Positions 12,594 through 13,561 of a stretch of 13,561 nt of DNA are shown here, one piece after another. Origin of the DNA: AC-69 sp036519575 (lineage in GTDB: Bacteria; Actinomycetota; UBA4738; HRBIN12); the NCBI GenBank assembly GCA_036519575.1, contig DATDKZ010000058.1, forward strand, positions 1 through 13,561, written 5' to 3'. Both the position numbers and the translations under genes were made by a program. Below the pieces are notes generated by a model that worked only from the letters and a program-made list of their open reading frames with translations, searched no databases and was not told the origin of the DNA. The number at the start of each line of letters is the position of its first letter. The first letter of the stretch is position 1.

Positions 12594-13561
12594 CGCGCCT
12601 CGTGCCGCTTCACCGCGAGATCCATCGTCTCCGCCAGCAGGTCGGGGAGGTTGGTCCCGGCGTCGACCGCCAGGGGTCGGTTGTCCACGAAGACCACCGT
12701 GGCCCCTCGTGCCGTGGCCCGCTCGCAGGCCACGTCCACGGCCGCCGCCTTCAGCTCCGTGAGGAGCACCTCGTACGCCTCTGCCCTCTCCAGGTCCTCC
12801 ATCAACCCCGACCGGTCGGCCAGGCGGGCGCTCCAACCCACCACCCTGCATCCGAAGCCCGCCTCCAGGGAAGCCACCTGCTTCGCTGCGACTGCCTGGG
12901 GTGCGGTGGTGGTGAAGAACGCCTCCTTGCCTCGCACGTCGCCCAGCGGAACCGGTTGGAAGTCCGTCACGACGACCCGGGCATCACCGCGGATTCGCTG
13001 GACGTGGGATGTCAGGGCGAGGAGGTTCTCGGGCCCAGTGATCGGGCTCCCTCCCATTGTAAGCACCACCAAGTCCGATAGCAACAGTCGATAGGGACCC
13101 AGGTAGCCGCCCAGGTATTCCGGTGGCGCCGAGACCGGGACGGCCAGGATCCCGGCGTCCCACGGCACGGGGGGAACGGCCGAGCCGCTCCCCTCCAGGA
13201 CGACCAGGCCCGCGCCGAGGTTCACGGCAAGCTCGGCCGCCTCCCGCACGTTCGAGGCGAACGGGGCCCCGGCCATCCCCCCGCCGGCCCGCCGGGCCCC
13301 GATCGTCGTGACGCCAGACGTGACGGCATCCTCGAGGTAGTCGGATGCGGCGTGCTCACCGCGTCGGACCAGATCGAGGAGCCCGTCCAGCGTGACCGTC
13401 CCGGCCCGGGCGACCTGGGGCTCCGGTGGACCCCCGCGGCCCATGGCCACCACGATGGGATTGCGACCCATCGCCTCGGCCACTCGAGCGACCTCGCCGC
13501 CGATCGCCGTCTTGCCCGTCCGTTTCCCCGTTCCGATCACGGCGACGGTGGGACACCGGAG
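12590..13561 (-). CDS. Cyclic 2,3-diphosphoglycerate synthetase, 5' end beyond the window
   Basis: This enzyme uses ATP to close 2,3-diphosphoglycerate to cyclic 2,3-diphosphoglycerate, a solute and phosphate store best known from thermophilic methanogens such as Methanothermus fervidus. The visible 323 residues begin with LRCPTVAVIGTGKRTGKTA, containing a P-loop (GTGKRTGKT), followed by VVLEGSGSAVPPVPWD and a glycine-rich C-terminal region. Family members have roughly 450 residues and an N-terminal domain before the P-loop, so about 130 residues should lie beyond the right edge. The frame is open to the edge, and a GTG at 13540 falls inside the P-loop strand, so it is not the real start. The stop overlaps the start of the 2-phosphoglycerate kinase gene (ATGA). 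The neighbouring kinase, which makes its substrate, strongly supports the assignment. Confidence 0.85.
   Translation of the reverse strand, partial: LRCPTVAVIGTGKRTGKTAIGGEVARVAEAMGRNPIVVAMGRGGPPEPQVARAGTVTLDGLLDLVRRGEHAASDYLEDAVTSGVTTIGARRAGGGMAGAPFASNVREAAELAVNLGAGLVVLEGSGSAVPPVPWDAGILAVPVSAPPEYLGGYLGPYRLLLSDLVVLTMGGSPITGPENLLALTSHVQRIRGDARVVVTDFQPVPLGDVRGKEAFFTTTAPQAVAAKQVASLEAGFGCRVVGWSARLADRSGLMEDLERAEAYEVLLTELKAAAVDVACERATARGATVVFVDNRPLAVDAGTNLPDLLAETMDLAVKRHEAR

Noticed and set aside
12594..12851. An 86-codon upstream extension of the 2-phosphoglycerate kinase frame
   Set aside because: It lies wholly inside the synthetase gene and is low-complexity Gly/Arg-rich. The ATG at 12593 with an ATGA overlap gives the family N-terminus.

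Overview
The window is a dense, high-GC stretch in which every gene I can support lies on the minus strand. It reads from the right edge to the left edge as one long run of mostly overlapping or nearly abutting genes. Several features suggest a deep-branching actinobacterium, although this is inferred and no rRNA marker is present. They are the GC content, frequent GTG/TTG starts, a mycobacterial-type RpiB, a Rho with a long Arg/Gly/Pro-rich insertion, a DivIVA/Wag31-like coiled-coil protein, and the order rho-rpmE-...-prfA-prmC-sua5-...-wecA.

Upstream block (13561 to about 9070): a cyclic 2,3-diphosphoglycerate synthetase cut off by the window edge, a 2-phosphoglycerate kinase overlapping it by ATGA, a short transaldolase overlapping the kinase by 17 bases, rho starting immediately after the transaldolase stop, then rpmE (ribosomal protein L31). 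The first two would convert 2-phosphoglycerate to 2,3-diphosphoglycerate and then to cyclic 2,3-diphosphoglycerate, a solute known mainly from thermophilic methanogens. Finding this pair directly in front of a conserved bacterial housekeeping run is the most interesting part of the window.

Middle block (9055 to 7281): a DUF1385/YqhQ membrane protein and a DivIVA-domain coiled-coil protein. The latter has its own possible promoter and is followed by a perfect 12-bp GC hairpin. Immediately after the hairpin a GATAAT element sits 7 bases from the prfA start codon, suggesting leaderless transcription of prfA.

Translation and central metabolism block (7229 to 2316): prfA (RF1), prmC (the methyltransferase that modifies the release-factor GGQ glutamine), a Sua5/TsaC tRNA threonylcarbamoyl-AMP synthase, a low-molecular-weight protein phosphatase, rpiB and glyA. 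This combines the neighbourhood known from Bacillus subtilis (sua5-ywlE-rpiB-...-glyA, and tal upstream of rho) with that of Mycobacterium (rho-rpmE-prfA-prmC-sua5-wecA), so it looks like an ancestral arrangement.

Left end (2308 to 1): a WecA/TagO-type polyprenyl-phosphate sugar-1-phosphate transferase, an agmatinase-family ureohydrolase, and the first codons of a further gene running off the left edge. In Mycobacterium the ATP synthase operon follows wecA. Here an agmatinase-like gene is in that place. No RNA genes, mobile elements or CRISPR arrays were seen, and no gene-free stretch exceeds about 100 bases.
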